From contig NZ_JAEULZ010000031.1 of NCBI RefSeq assembly GCF_016793485.1, forward strand, positions 1 through 64,000: a DNA stretch of 64,000 bases, in the 5' to 3' direction. Positions 51,345 through 61,293 of the stretch are shown here, piece by piece (the first letter of the stretch is position 1; every line of letters begins with the position of its first letter). The stretch comes from Mesorhizobium sp. Lineage in GTDB: Bacteria > Pseudomonadota > Alphaproteobacteria > Rhizobiales > Rhizobiaceae. Both the position numbers and the translations under genes were made by a program. The notes beneath the pieces were generated by a model that ran no database searches, was not told where the DNA came from, and worked only from the letters and a program-made list of their open reading frames with translations.

Positions 51345-51805
51345 GCAGAGCCTTTACCCGCGAAGACGACAACGAGAATGCGGTCGCCGATCTCGGCGAG
51401 CGGCCAGTCAGCCCGCATCGCAATCTCGTTACCGAAATGGGGCTCACGCAGATCGACGAGACCATCCGGAGCCTGCATGAAGATTTGGCGAAGGCCGAGC
51501 CCGCTGCAGATCGCCAGCGTATCGCCGTGCTGTCGCGGGATCTTCGTTACTGGATCTCAAGGCGTGAAAACGCGGAAGTCTCGATCCCCGATCCCGACAT
51601 TGCGGTCGTGCGTTTCGGGATGACCATTACGATCGAGGGCGAGGACGGCCGCAAAAGAAGCTGGAAGATCGTCGGTGAGGACGAGGCGGACGCCGCCAAG
51701 GGCAGCATCTCCCATGTCTCGCCGATGGCACAGGCCTTGTTTGGCAAGAGCGTCGGTGACGTCGTGACGGTCGGCGACAAGGAATGGGAAATCACCGATC
51801 TTTGA
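51341..51805 (+). CDS. GreA/GreB-family transcription factor-like protein
   Basis: A 154-residue protein. The N-terminal extension MSRAFTREDDNENAVADLGE is typical of alphaproteobacterial GreB-like proteins, followed by a coiled coil (about 36-80) and a clear GreA C-terminal FKBP-like domain: VRFGMTITIEGEDG, WKIVGEDEADAAKG, SPMAQALFGKSVGDVV. The GreA coil tip G-D-L-S-E-N, whose acids stimulate RNA cleavage by RNA polymerase, is not found. It is therefore probably a secondary-channel binder with a different effect. It is translationally coupled to asparaginase. Confidence 0.88.
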   Translation: MSRAFTREDDNENAVADLGERPVSPHRNLVTEMGLTQIDETIRSLHEDLAKAEPAADRQRIAVLSRDLRYWISRRENAEVSIPDPDIAVVRFGMTITIEGEDGRKRSWKIVGEDEADAAKGSISHVSPMAQALFGKSVGDVVTVGDKEWEITDL

Positions 51806-51844
51806 GCAGCAAACGGGCTTACACCGGGTGTCTGATCACTCGCC

Positions 51845-53970
<2,126 letters not shown>

Positions 53971-53971
<1 letters not shown>

Positions 53972-55410
53972 CACTGGCCTCCGATCAACTGGTCGATGCG
54001 CAGGGCTTCGAGCTTCGGGCAATGGACCGCGCCGTCGGTCGGCATCGGGCGCTTCTCGGCGGTAAGCGTCTCCACGGGCCTCTCGCTATCGCGCCTGTAG
54101 ATCGTCGTGCCGACGATGTGCCGTTCGCCTGCGTTGAACTTCCTGACACGTTCGTCGCGGGACTCAACGATCCGCTGCTGCAGCTTGCCGTCGGCAAGGC
54201 TTCTGAGGATGCCGCCTTCGCGCTCGATGGCGCGGAATTCGTCCCAGGCATGCTCGCATAGTGCGTCGGTGAGCGCCTCAATGGAACCGGAGCCGGAAGA
54301 CGGGTCGGCGACGAAGTCGAGGTGGCTTTCGGATGCAGCGACAAGCTGGGTGTTGCGGGCGATCCGACGGGCAAAGCCGTTCGGCAGCCCATGCGAAAGC
54401 GTGTGCGGCAGGACGGAAATCGAATCCGCACCGCCGACGGCCGCGGCGAAACAGGCGATCGTCGAGCGCAGGACGTTGGTCTCGGGGTCGGCCGCCGTAA
54501 GCATGCGCCAGGAAGTCTCGGCATGGATTGTCGCCGGCGACGGCGGAATGGAGCAGACCTCAAGCAACCGCGCCCACAATTTACGGAGAGCGCGGATCTT
54601 GGCCATCGACACGAACTGGTCCTGGTCGACGCTCACGGCGAATCCAATATGGGGTGCGGCATAGACCAGAGCCTGCCTGGCATCCTCAAAAAGCCGAAGA
54701 TGAGCCGCCGCTGACGCGAGCATGGCGCCGAGTTCCTGGGCTTCCGTGGCCCCGGCGTTGTGGTAGACACGACCATCCGCCTCCAGAAGCACGCCGGGCA
54801 CGCCCAGCGCAAAGAAATGCGCAAGCGACTGCGGCATTGAAGCCTGCAGCGCCTCGATGCTCATGGAAAGACGTCCCGTTCCCGCGAATATTGCGGCGGG
54901 GTCTATTCCGAAGCACAGGCTGAGTTTCGCCGGATCGGCGCGCCGCCTCGTCAGATAAGCAACAAACCAGTCGGCAACGGCGCGGCTTGCGGGGTGGATA
55001 TCCATCCGGACATAGGTGCGGGCCAGCGGAATTTCGTCGAGAACGGTCTCCAACGCCTCCGGCGAAGCGGGAAGGCCGTAGCCGAAAGCGTTCGGAGCGC
55101 CTTCGAATACGAGAGAAAGGCCGGTCGCCCCTTGCTCTATGTCTTCCAGAGCCTGCCTGTTGGCGCGAACCGGATCAGGGTCGTCGATACGTTGGACGAC
55201 AGCCCAGCGCCCCTCGGAAAGCTTGCGTGGCAGAAAGGAGCCCGTCGGGTCGCGTTCGAGGATCGGGTCGATGCGAATGTCGTCGGCGGTATGCGAAACA
55301 AGTGCGGAATCAATCGCTTGGCCGGCAAGCGTCTTTTCTGCGATCGCCCGCCACAGATCGCGATTTGCCGTTGGGAATTCGATCTCGTCGAGTACCCTGG
55401 CCAGATTCAT
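53971..55410 (-). CDS. mutA: methylmalonyl-CoA mutase, small (beta) subunit
   Basis: Partner subunit of MutB, 479 residues. It is a diverged mutase barrel: [59 protein letters not shown]. It lacks a B12-binding domain, ends soon after the barrel, and is shorter than the 600-plus residue small subunits of actinobacteria. It is noncatalytic in known enzymes. I prefer the ATG at 55410 because GAGG lies six bases upstream. An ATG at 55416 is possible. It overlaps mutB by one base. Confidence 0.93.
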
Positions 55411-55581
55411 GCACATCCTCACAGTCGTCAGTTCGACACGCCACTGTTCAACACGACCATATGGCTTTTGGCGTGTTGTACCCCAAGGGTCAAGCTTTGC
55501 CATTGTCGCTGCCTGACGGCGCAATTATACGTTCGTTTGGGACGCGACAGCGCGCGCCGCCATGGGATGAAGAGGCAGGTG

Positions 55582-57147
55582 ATGGCAGACGACAGCATTT
55601 TTCTCGGGGCGAGCCGCAAGCCGGATGACAGCTACCAGAAACCGGAAGCACTGCTGCTGAAATACGGTAACAGGCATGGCCTGGTGACCGGAGCGACCGG
55701 AACCGGCAAGACGGTGACGCTGCAGGTGCTCGCCGAAGGTTTTTCCAATCAAGGCGTCCCCGTATTCTGCGCCGACATCAAGGGCGACCTGTCTGGCATC
55801 TCCATGATGGGCGAGCCCAAGGATTTCCTGCTGAAACGCGCCGAGCAGGTGAAGCTCGATCCTTACGAGTTCCAGGAATTCCCCGTCATCTTCTGGGACC
55901 TTTTCGGAGAGCAGGGCCATCCGGTTCGGGCGACCATCTCGGAGATGGGGCCACTTCTGTTGTCGCGGCTGATGAACCTCAGCGACGCGCAGGAAGGCAT
56001 CATGAACATCGCCTTCAAGATCGCCGACGAGGAAGGCCTGCTGCTGCTCGACATGAAGGATTTGCAGGCGCTGCTCGCCAATATCGCCAGCCGCGCCGAC
56101 GAGATCAGCGGCCGCTATGGCAATGTGACGAAACCTTCCGTCGGCGCGATCCAGCGCAACCTCCTCGTGCTGGAACAGCAAGGCGGCCAGAACTTCTTTG
56201 GCGAGCCGGCGCTGAAAATTTCCGACATCATGCGCACGACGCGGGACGGACGAGGTGCGATCAACGTGCTCGCGGCCGACAAGCTGATGCGCAACCCGCG
56301 CCTTTACGCGACTTTTCTCTTGTGGCTGCTGTCTGAGTTGTTCGAGGAATTGCCGGAGGTCGGCGATCCGGATCGGCCAAAACTCGTCTTCTTCTTCGAC
56401 GAGGCGCATCTCTTGTTTGACGAGACGCCTCGCGCGCTTGTCGATCGCGTGGAGCAGGTGGTGCGGCTCATCCGCTCGAAAGGCGTCGGCGTCTATTTCA
56501 TCACCCAGAATCCGCTCGACGTGCCGGAGTCTGTGCTGGCACAACTCGGTAACCGCATACAGCATGCGCTGCGGGCCTATACGCCGCGCGAGCAGAAGGC
56601 CGTGAAGACGGCAGCCGACACATTTCGGCCAAACCCCGACTTCAACTGCGCGACCGCGATAACCCAGCTCGGAACAGGCGAAGCGCTGGTATCGACGCTG
56701 GAAGCCAAGGGTATACCCTCGATGGTCCAGCGGACCTTGATACGGCCACCGGCTTCGCGCATCGGCCCTATCACTACGCAGGAGCGGGCGAAGCTGATTG
56801 CAGACAGCCCTGTCGCTGGCCAGTACGATCAGGCCATCGATCGGGAGTCTGCCTTTGAAATTCTGCAGAAAAGGACCGAAACCCGGCAGACCGAGCAAGC
56901 CAAGCCGGCGGAAACGCAGGGCGGGTCACGCTGGACGCTGCCGGATTTTGATGATGCCGGTTCGGCTGGTACTCAGCGGCAGGGTGGCGGTGATCGCCAA
57001 CCCGCTCCCGCCCCGCGCGAACGTACTCCTCGTGCGTCAAATCGCCAGAGCGTATCTGAAGCCGCCATCAAGTCCGTGGTGCGTTCCGTCGGCAGCTCGC
57101 TTGGCCGCGCCATCGTGCGCGGCATTCTCGGCAGCCTGAAGCGGTAG
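55582..57147 (+). CDS. HerA-like ATPase (DUF853 family)
   Basis: A 521-residue P-loop ATPase of the HerA/FtsK superfamily. Walker A is GATGTGKT (37-44), LFGEQGHPVRATISEMGPLLLSRLM is typical of DUF853, and Walker B is VFFFDEAHLLFDETP. FITQNPLDVPESVLAQLGNR follows, with R-A-Y-T-P arginine-finger context. The tail (about 430-490) is low-complexity. It is divergent from mutA with a ~170-base gap. I prefer the ATG at 55582, six bases after GAGG. The role of this family is unsettled (DNA/RNA translocation suspected). No NurA nuclease is nearby. Confidence 0.9.
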   Translation: MADDSIFLGASRKPDDSYQKPEALLLKYGNRHGLVTGATGTGKTVTLQVLAEGFSNQGVPVFCADIKGDLSGISMMGEPKDFLLKRAEQVKLDPYEFQEFPVIFWDLFGEQGHPVRATISEMGPLLLSRLMNLSDAQEGIMNIAFKIADEEGLLLLDMKDLQALLANIASRADEISGRYGNVTKPSVGAIQRNLLVLEQQGGQNFFGEPALKISDIMRTTRDGRGAINVLAADKLMRNPRLYATFLLWLLSELFEELPEVGDPDRPKLVFFFDEAHLLFDETPRALVDRVEQVVRLIRSKGVGVYFITQNPLDVPESVLAQLGNRIQHALRAYTPREQKAVKTAADTFRPNPDFNCATAITQLGTGEALVSTLEAKGIPSMVQRTLIRPPASRIGPITTQERAKLIADSPVAGQYDQAIDRESAFEILQKRTETRQTEQAKPAETQGGSRWTLPDFDDAGSAGTQRQGGGDRQPAPAPRERTPRASNRQSVSEAAIKSVVRSVGSSLGRAIVRGILGSLKR

Positions 57148-57150
57148 CGC

Positions 57151-57879
57151 TCAGGCTGAGCCAAGCCCGTTTGTGACGACGATGGGAGCTTTTCCAGAAA
57201 CTCGGTCGTAGAGGTCGATGATATCCTGGTTCATCAGGCGAACGCAGCCCGATGACACCGACTTGCCGATCGAGTTCCATTCCGGTGAGCCGTGCAGGCG
57301 ATAAAGCGTGTCCTCGCCGTTCTGGAAGATGTAAAGCGCTCGCGCACCAAGCGGGTTGTCCAGGCCGGGCGGCATGCCGCCGTTTTCCGCGCTGTATTTC
57401 GCCAGCTCGGGTTGGCGGCCAATCATGTCCGCGGGCGGAGTCCATTTCGGCCACTTCTGCTTCCACTGGACGATCGCGCGGCCTGACCATTCAAAGCCGG
57501 CGCGGCCCAAGCCGACGCCGTAACGCATGGCCTGCCCGTCTCCGAGCACGAGATAGAGGAAATGCTGTGAGGTATCGACGACAATCGTGCCAGCACGCTC
57601 TCCGGTTGGATCGGGCACGACCTGCCGCAGGAAACGCTTGTCCACTCGCTGGATAGGCACGGCCGGTATTTCATACCCTTCGTCATAAACAGGGCCATAC
57701 ATCGTGGCGTAGCTGCCGTAAGCAGAATCGTCCATGTCCTGCGGCGGCGACGGCTGAACATAGGCAACCGGCTCGACGGTCGCGCAGGCCGACAGGCTTA
57801 CGCTCGCAACGCCGACAACGGCGAGACTCAAAAAGTTACGGCGGGAAAGATGCGCAGCGGTCGGAAGGGAGTTAGACAT
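57151..57879 (-). CDS. L,D-transpeptidase (YkuD) lipoprotein
   Basis: Cell-wall L,D-transpeptidase acting in the periplasm, 242 residues. The N-terminus has a twin-arginine-like SRRNFL (12-17), a hydrophobic stretch and a lipobox ending at Cys32 (SLSAC). The YkuD domain (about 105-240) holds HGSPEWNSIGKSVSSGCVRL with the catalytic His and Cys. It could cross-link peptidoglycan or attach outer-membrane proteins to it. The ATG at 57879 gives a sensible signal. It converges on the HerA-like gene with three bases between. Confidence 0.92.
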   Translation of the reverse strand: MSNSLPTAAHLSRRNFLSLAVVGVASVSLSACATVEPVAYVQPSPPQDMDDSAYGSYATMYGPVYDEGYEIPAVPIQRVDKRFLRQVVPDPTGERAGTIVVDTSQHFLYLVLGDGQAMRYGVGLGRAGFEWSGRAIVQWKQKWPKWTPPADMIGRQPELAKYSAENGGMPPGLDNPLGARALYIFQNGEDTLYRLHGSPEWNSIGKSVSSGCVRLMNQDIIDLYDRVSGKAPIVVTNGLGSA

Positions 57880-58167
57880 AGTTTGTTCTTGCTCTTCTGA
57901 AATCACAGGATGCACGGCGGACCGTCGCATCCCTCAAACCGTCAAGATGGCGGGACGGTTCCAGATCACCCTCAAATCAGGCTGCAGCTTGTGCAAATAA
58001 CGGCAAAGATGAGGCTGCCGGGGGATGTGGCCGATGGGCCACGCGACAGCCTGTCGCGCCGATCGCCTGTTCTCGCTGGCTGGCCTGAAGGATTCATGGC
58101 AATGCATGGTTGACGCAAAGCATTCATATAATGTCATTACCGCCTCGGAAACTGACGGATATTTCCC
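57880..58167. promoter_or_regulatory. divergent intergenic region, L,D-transpeptidase / branched-chain aminotransferase
   Basis: These 288 bases contain no convincing gene. A TATAAT lies near 58129, but the nearest TTGACG is only 11 bases away, so it is not a clean sigma70 promoter. GAATAT-type AT-rich sequence precedes the rightward gene. I see no riboswitch. Confidence 0.35.
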
Positions 58168-59046
58168 ATGACCCTCGCCGCTGCCGCGCAAACCCAGACA
58201 TGGACCTATGTGGATGGCGACTGGTACGAAGGCAACGTGGCGCTGATCGGGCCGCGCAGCCATGCGATGTGGCTGGCGTCGTCGGTCTTCGACGGAGCGC
58301 GATGGTTCGAGGGCGTTGCGCCCGATATCGATCTGCACGCGCAGCGCGTCAACGCATCCGCCATGGCTCTTGGTCTAAAGCCCACCATGACCGTGGAGAA
58401 GATCGTCGGCCTGACGTGGGACGGCCTGAGAAAGTTTGACGGAAAGACTGCAGTCTACATCCGCCCGATGTATTGGGCCGAGCATGGCGGCTATATGGGC
58501 GTGCCTTCCGATCCAGCCTCGACACGGTTTTGCCTATGCCTTTACGAGGCTCCGATGCTTCCGCCGTCGGGATTCTCGATCACCGTTTCGCCATTTCGCC
58601 GCCCGACCATTGAGACCATGCCTACAAATGCGAAGGCGGGTTGCCTCTACCCCAACAATGGCCGTGCGATTCTCGAGGCCAAGATGCGCGGCTTCGACAA
58701 TGCGCTCGTGCTCGACATGCTGGGCAATGTCGCCGAGACCGGCGCCTCGAACATCTTTCTCGTCAAGGATGGGCAGGTCATGACGCCTGCGCCGAATGGC
58801 ACCTTTCTTTCCGGCATCACGCGGGGGCGAACGATCGCGCTGTTGGGAGATTACGGGTTCCGGACGACGGAAAAGGCCCTGAGCGTCCGCGATTTCCTGG
58901 AAGCGGACGAAATCTTCTCGACAGGCAATCATTCAAAGATTGTGCCTATCGTCCGCCTCGAAGACAGAAATTTGCAGCCGGGACCCGTCGCCAAGAAGGC
59001 CCGAGAGCTTTATTGGGAGTGGGCGCTTTCGACACCGGCGGGTTAG
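58168..59046 (+). CDS. ilvE: branched-chain amino acid aminotransferase
   Basis: Transfers amino groups to or from leucine, isoleucine and valine keto acids. The 292-residue class IV PLP aminotransferase has SSVFDGARWFEG near residue 32, YIRPMYWAEHG, and the PLP lysine in PTNAKAGCLYPNN. DMLGNVAETGASNIFLVKDG and the C-terminal SGITRGRTIALL follow. It is a stand-alone gene, 100 bases before superoxide dismutase. The start gives MTLAAAAQTQTWTY. Confidence 0.93.
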   Translation: MTLAAAAQTQTWTYVDGDWYEGNVALIGPRSHAMWLASSVFDGARWFEGVAPDIDLHAQRVNASAMALGLKPTMTVEKIVGLTWDGLRKFDGKTAVYIRPMYWAEHGGYMGVPSDPASTRFCLCLYEAPMLPPSGFSITVSPFRRPTIETMPTNAKAGCLYPNNGRAILEAKMRGFDNALVLDMLGNVAETGASNIFLVKDGQVMTPAPNGTFLSGITRGRTIALLGDYGFRTTEKALSVRDFLEADEIFSTGNHSKIVPIVRLEDRNLQPGPVAKKARELYWEWALSTPAG

Positions 59047-59146
59047 CGCACTAGATAACTTGCTGGCTTCGTTTGAGGCGCAGCGAGGATTTTCAAGGCC
59101 CCCTGATCTGGATTTGCGGGGCTGCCATCGAAGAGGAGTTACGACC

Positions 59147-59749
59147 ATGGCTTTTGAACTGCCCCCATTGCCCTACGACTACGAGGCCTTGCAGCCCTTC
59201 ATGTCGAAAGAGACACTGGAATATCACCACGACAAACATCACAAAGCCTATGTCGAAAATGGCAACAAGCTGGCGGCCGAAGCCGGTCTGGATGGACTCT
59301 CGCTGACCAAGGTCATCAAGCAGTCCTTCGGCAAGAACGCTCCGCTGTTCAACAACGCCGCCCAGCATTACAATCACATCCACTTCTGGAAGTGGATGAA
59401 GAAGGGCGGCGGCGGCAACAAACTGCCCGGTGCACTGCAGAAGGCTTTCGACAGCGATCTCGGCGGCTACGAAAAGTTCAAGGCCGACTTTGTCGCCGCC
59501 GGTACCACGCAGTTCGGCTCGGGCTGGGCATGGGTGTCATTCAAGGACGGCAAGCTGTCGATTTCGAAGACACCGAATGGCGAGAACCCGCTGGTTCACG
59601 GCGCACGCCCTATCCTTGGCGTCGATGTGTGGGAACATTCCTACTACATCGATTATCGCAATGCGCGACCCAAATACCTCGAAGCCTTCGTCGACAGCCT
59701 GATCAATTGGGATCACGTGCTAGAGATGTACGAAGCCGCACGTGGTTGA
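59147..59749 (+). CDS. sodB: superoxide dismutase (Fe/Mn type)
   Basis: Converts superoxide to hydrogen peroxide and oxygen in the cytoplasm (no signal peptide). The 200-residue protein has the first metal ligand His27 in LEYHHDKHHKAYV, the second in AQHYNHIHFWKWM, and the last two in LGVDVWEHSYY. Length matches iron and manganese forms. The metal is not certain from the sequence. The ATG at 59147 has GAGGAG upstream, and frame extension before it is not coding. A clear terminator follows at 59759. Confidence 0.96.
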   Translation: MAFELPPLPYDYEALQPFMSKETLEYHHDKHHKAYVENGNKLAAEAGLDGLSLTKVIKQSFGKNAPLFNNAAQHYNHIHFWKWMKKGGGGNKLPGALQKAFDSDLGGYEKFKADFVAAGTTQFGSGWAWVSFKDGKLSISKTPNGENPLVHGARPILGVDVWEHSYYIDYRNARPKYLEAFVDSLINWDHVLEMYEAARG

Positions 59750-59758
59750 CGGTTCCGA

Positions 59759-59787
59759 AGCCCCGGACATGCCGGGGCTTTTTCTTT
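59759..59787 (+). terminator. rho-independent terminator after sodB
   Basis: AGCCCCGG and CCGGGGCT form a perfect eight-base stem around ACATG and are followed by TTTTCTTTC. It lies ten bases after the sodB stop and should end that transcript. Confidence 0.93.
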
Positions 59788-59880
59788 CGCGGGCTCACGA
59801 AACAGTGAAGGAGAGATTGACCACCCTGACCGGAATTTTTGAATAGCTTCTGTCAGCTGATTTCATTTCTGGAGAGAACC

Positions 59881-60315
59881 ATGAGAAAGCTTATATTCGC
59901 CATCTCAGCTCTTGCCCTTGGCTCGTCCATTGCGTTTGCGGATCCCATCAAGGACCGAGAAGCGCTGATGAAGGCCAACGGCGCCGCAATGGGTGGGTTA
60001 AGTGCGTTCGTAAAAGGCGAGAAGCCCTACGATGCCGCCGAAGTGCTGGCCTTGCTCGGCAAGCTCAGCGAGGACGCCGTGAAGATGGATTCGCCGGCGT
60101 TGTGGCCCGCAGGCAGTGACGCGGACTCAGAAGCATCGCCAAAGATCTGGGAAGATGCGGCAGGTTTCCAGGCTGCGTTAGACAAGTTCAAGGCAGATAC
60201 CGCAGCTGCAGTCGCGGCGGCGCCGGCTGACGTAGATACGCTGAAAATGCATGTCGGCGCGATAGGTCAGAACTGCGCCTCGTGCCATCAGGCGTTCCGC
60301 GTCAAGAAGGGCTGA
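59881..60315 (+). CDS. cytochrome c' (class II c-type cytochrome)
   Basis: Periplasmic heme protein, 144 residues. The signal peptide ends IAFA/DPI near residue 20. The mature part is a four-helix bundle with the single heme site CASCH (Cys132, Cys135, His136) close to the C-terminus, the hallmark of class II. ALWPAGSD is a family segment. It may bind NO or pass electrons. The ATG at 59881 with GGAGAGAACC upstream gives the best signal peptide. It abuts the diheme cytochrome gene. Confidence 0.95.
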   Translation: MRKLIFAISALALGSSIAFADPIKDREALMKANGAAMGGLSAFVKGEKPYDAAEVLALLGKLSEDAVKMDSPALWPAGSDADSEASPKIWEDAAGFQAALDKFKADTAAAVAAAPADVDTLKMHVGAIGQNCASCHQAFRVKKG

Positions 60316-60318
60316 CCG

Positions 60319-61272
60319 CTGGGCTGGCGTCGAAAGCTTGCGGGCGCCGCGCTTGTATGCGGCGCCCTCGGGCTGGCAACCTTCTGGCTGCTGACCGAGC
60401 CGCGAAGGCTGGAAGCCGGAACAATCGCAGCACTGGGCGCCGGCGATGCCGCAAAGGGTGAGCGCATCTTCTGGGCGGGTGGTTGCGTGTCCTGCCACGC
60501 GCGCCCTGGTGCGGAGGGCGACGCACGTCTCGAACTGGCGGGCGGGTTGAGGCTCGTCACCGCGTTCGGGACGTTCACCGCGCCTAATATCTCTTCCGAT
60601 CCGGAAGACGGCATTGGCGGCTGGTCGATGCAGGATTTCGCCAACGCCATGATGCGCGGCGTCTCGCCCGATGGAAGCCATCTTTACCCGTCGTTTCCCT
60701 ACACTTCCTATGCACGGATGGAACCGGCCGATGTCGGCGATCTATACGCCTATATGCGGACGCTGCCTGCGATTTCGGGTAGGGCGCCGGACCACGAGCT
60801 GTCCTTTCCATTCAACATCCGTCGCGGCCTTGGTCTGTGGAAGTTGCTCTACCTCAGCGACGAGCCTGTGATCGCGATGCCTGCAGACGCCTCCGAGCAG
60901 CAGTTGCTCGGTCGTTATCTGGTGGAAGGACCGGGGCATTGCGGCGAATGCCACACGCCGCGTGGCATGATCGGTGGCCTGGAGAAAACGCGATGGCTGT
61001 CTGGCGCGGTCGCTGCGGAGGCGGGCGAGGGGATCGTTCCGAACATCACCGGCGGCGAGGGCGGCATAGGGGCCTGGTCTGAAGCAGACATAGCATCCTA
61101 CCTCGAAACCGGCTTCACGCCGGAATTCGACTCCGTTGGCGGATCGATGGCGGACGTCCAGCGCAATGTGGCCAGGCTGCGGCCAGAAGATCGCGAGGCG
61201 ATAGCAGCCTACCTCAAGGCGATTCCGCCACACCCGAACGGCTACCCTGCACGAACGCCCCAGGGTGGGTAG
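60319..61272 (+). CDS. diheme cytochrome c with probable CTG start
   Basis: Periplasmic electron-transfer protein with two c-type hemes: CVSCH (56-60) and CGECH (208-212). An N-terminal uncleaved or signal-type hydrophobic segment spans about 8-25. Such proteins often serve dehydrogenases. In this frame no ATG, GTG or TTG occurs between the cytochrome c' stop and the first heme motif. The CTG at 60319 has AAGGG about eight bases upstream and gives GWRRKLAGAAL, a good positive start for a signal. Total length is then 317 residues. It is coupled to the preceding c' gene. Confidence 0.88.
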   Translation: MGWRRKLAGAALVCGALGLATFWLLTEPRRLEAGTIAALGAGDAAKGERIFWAGGCVSCHARPGAEGDARLELAGGLRLVTAFGTFTAPNISSDPEDGIGGWSMQDFANAMMRGVSPDGSHLYPSFPYTSYARMEPADVGDLYAYMRTLPAISGRAPDHELSFPFNIRRGLGLWKLLYLSDEPVIAMPADASEQQLLGRYLVEGPGHCGECHTPRGMIGGLEKTRWLSGAVAAEAGEGIVPNITGGEGGIGAWSEADIASYLETGFTPEFDSVGGSMADVQRNVARLRPEDREAIAAYLKAIPPHPNGYPARTPQGG

Positions 61273-61293
61273 AGGCATATCGCTGCCGACCGG

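Noticed and set aside
58110..58134. TTGACG and TATAAT upstream of the branched-chain aminotransferase gene as a promoter
   Set aside because: The spacing is only 11 bases, too short for a sigma70 promoter.
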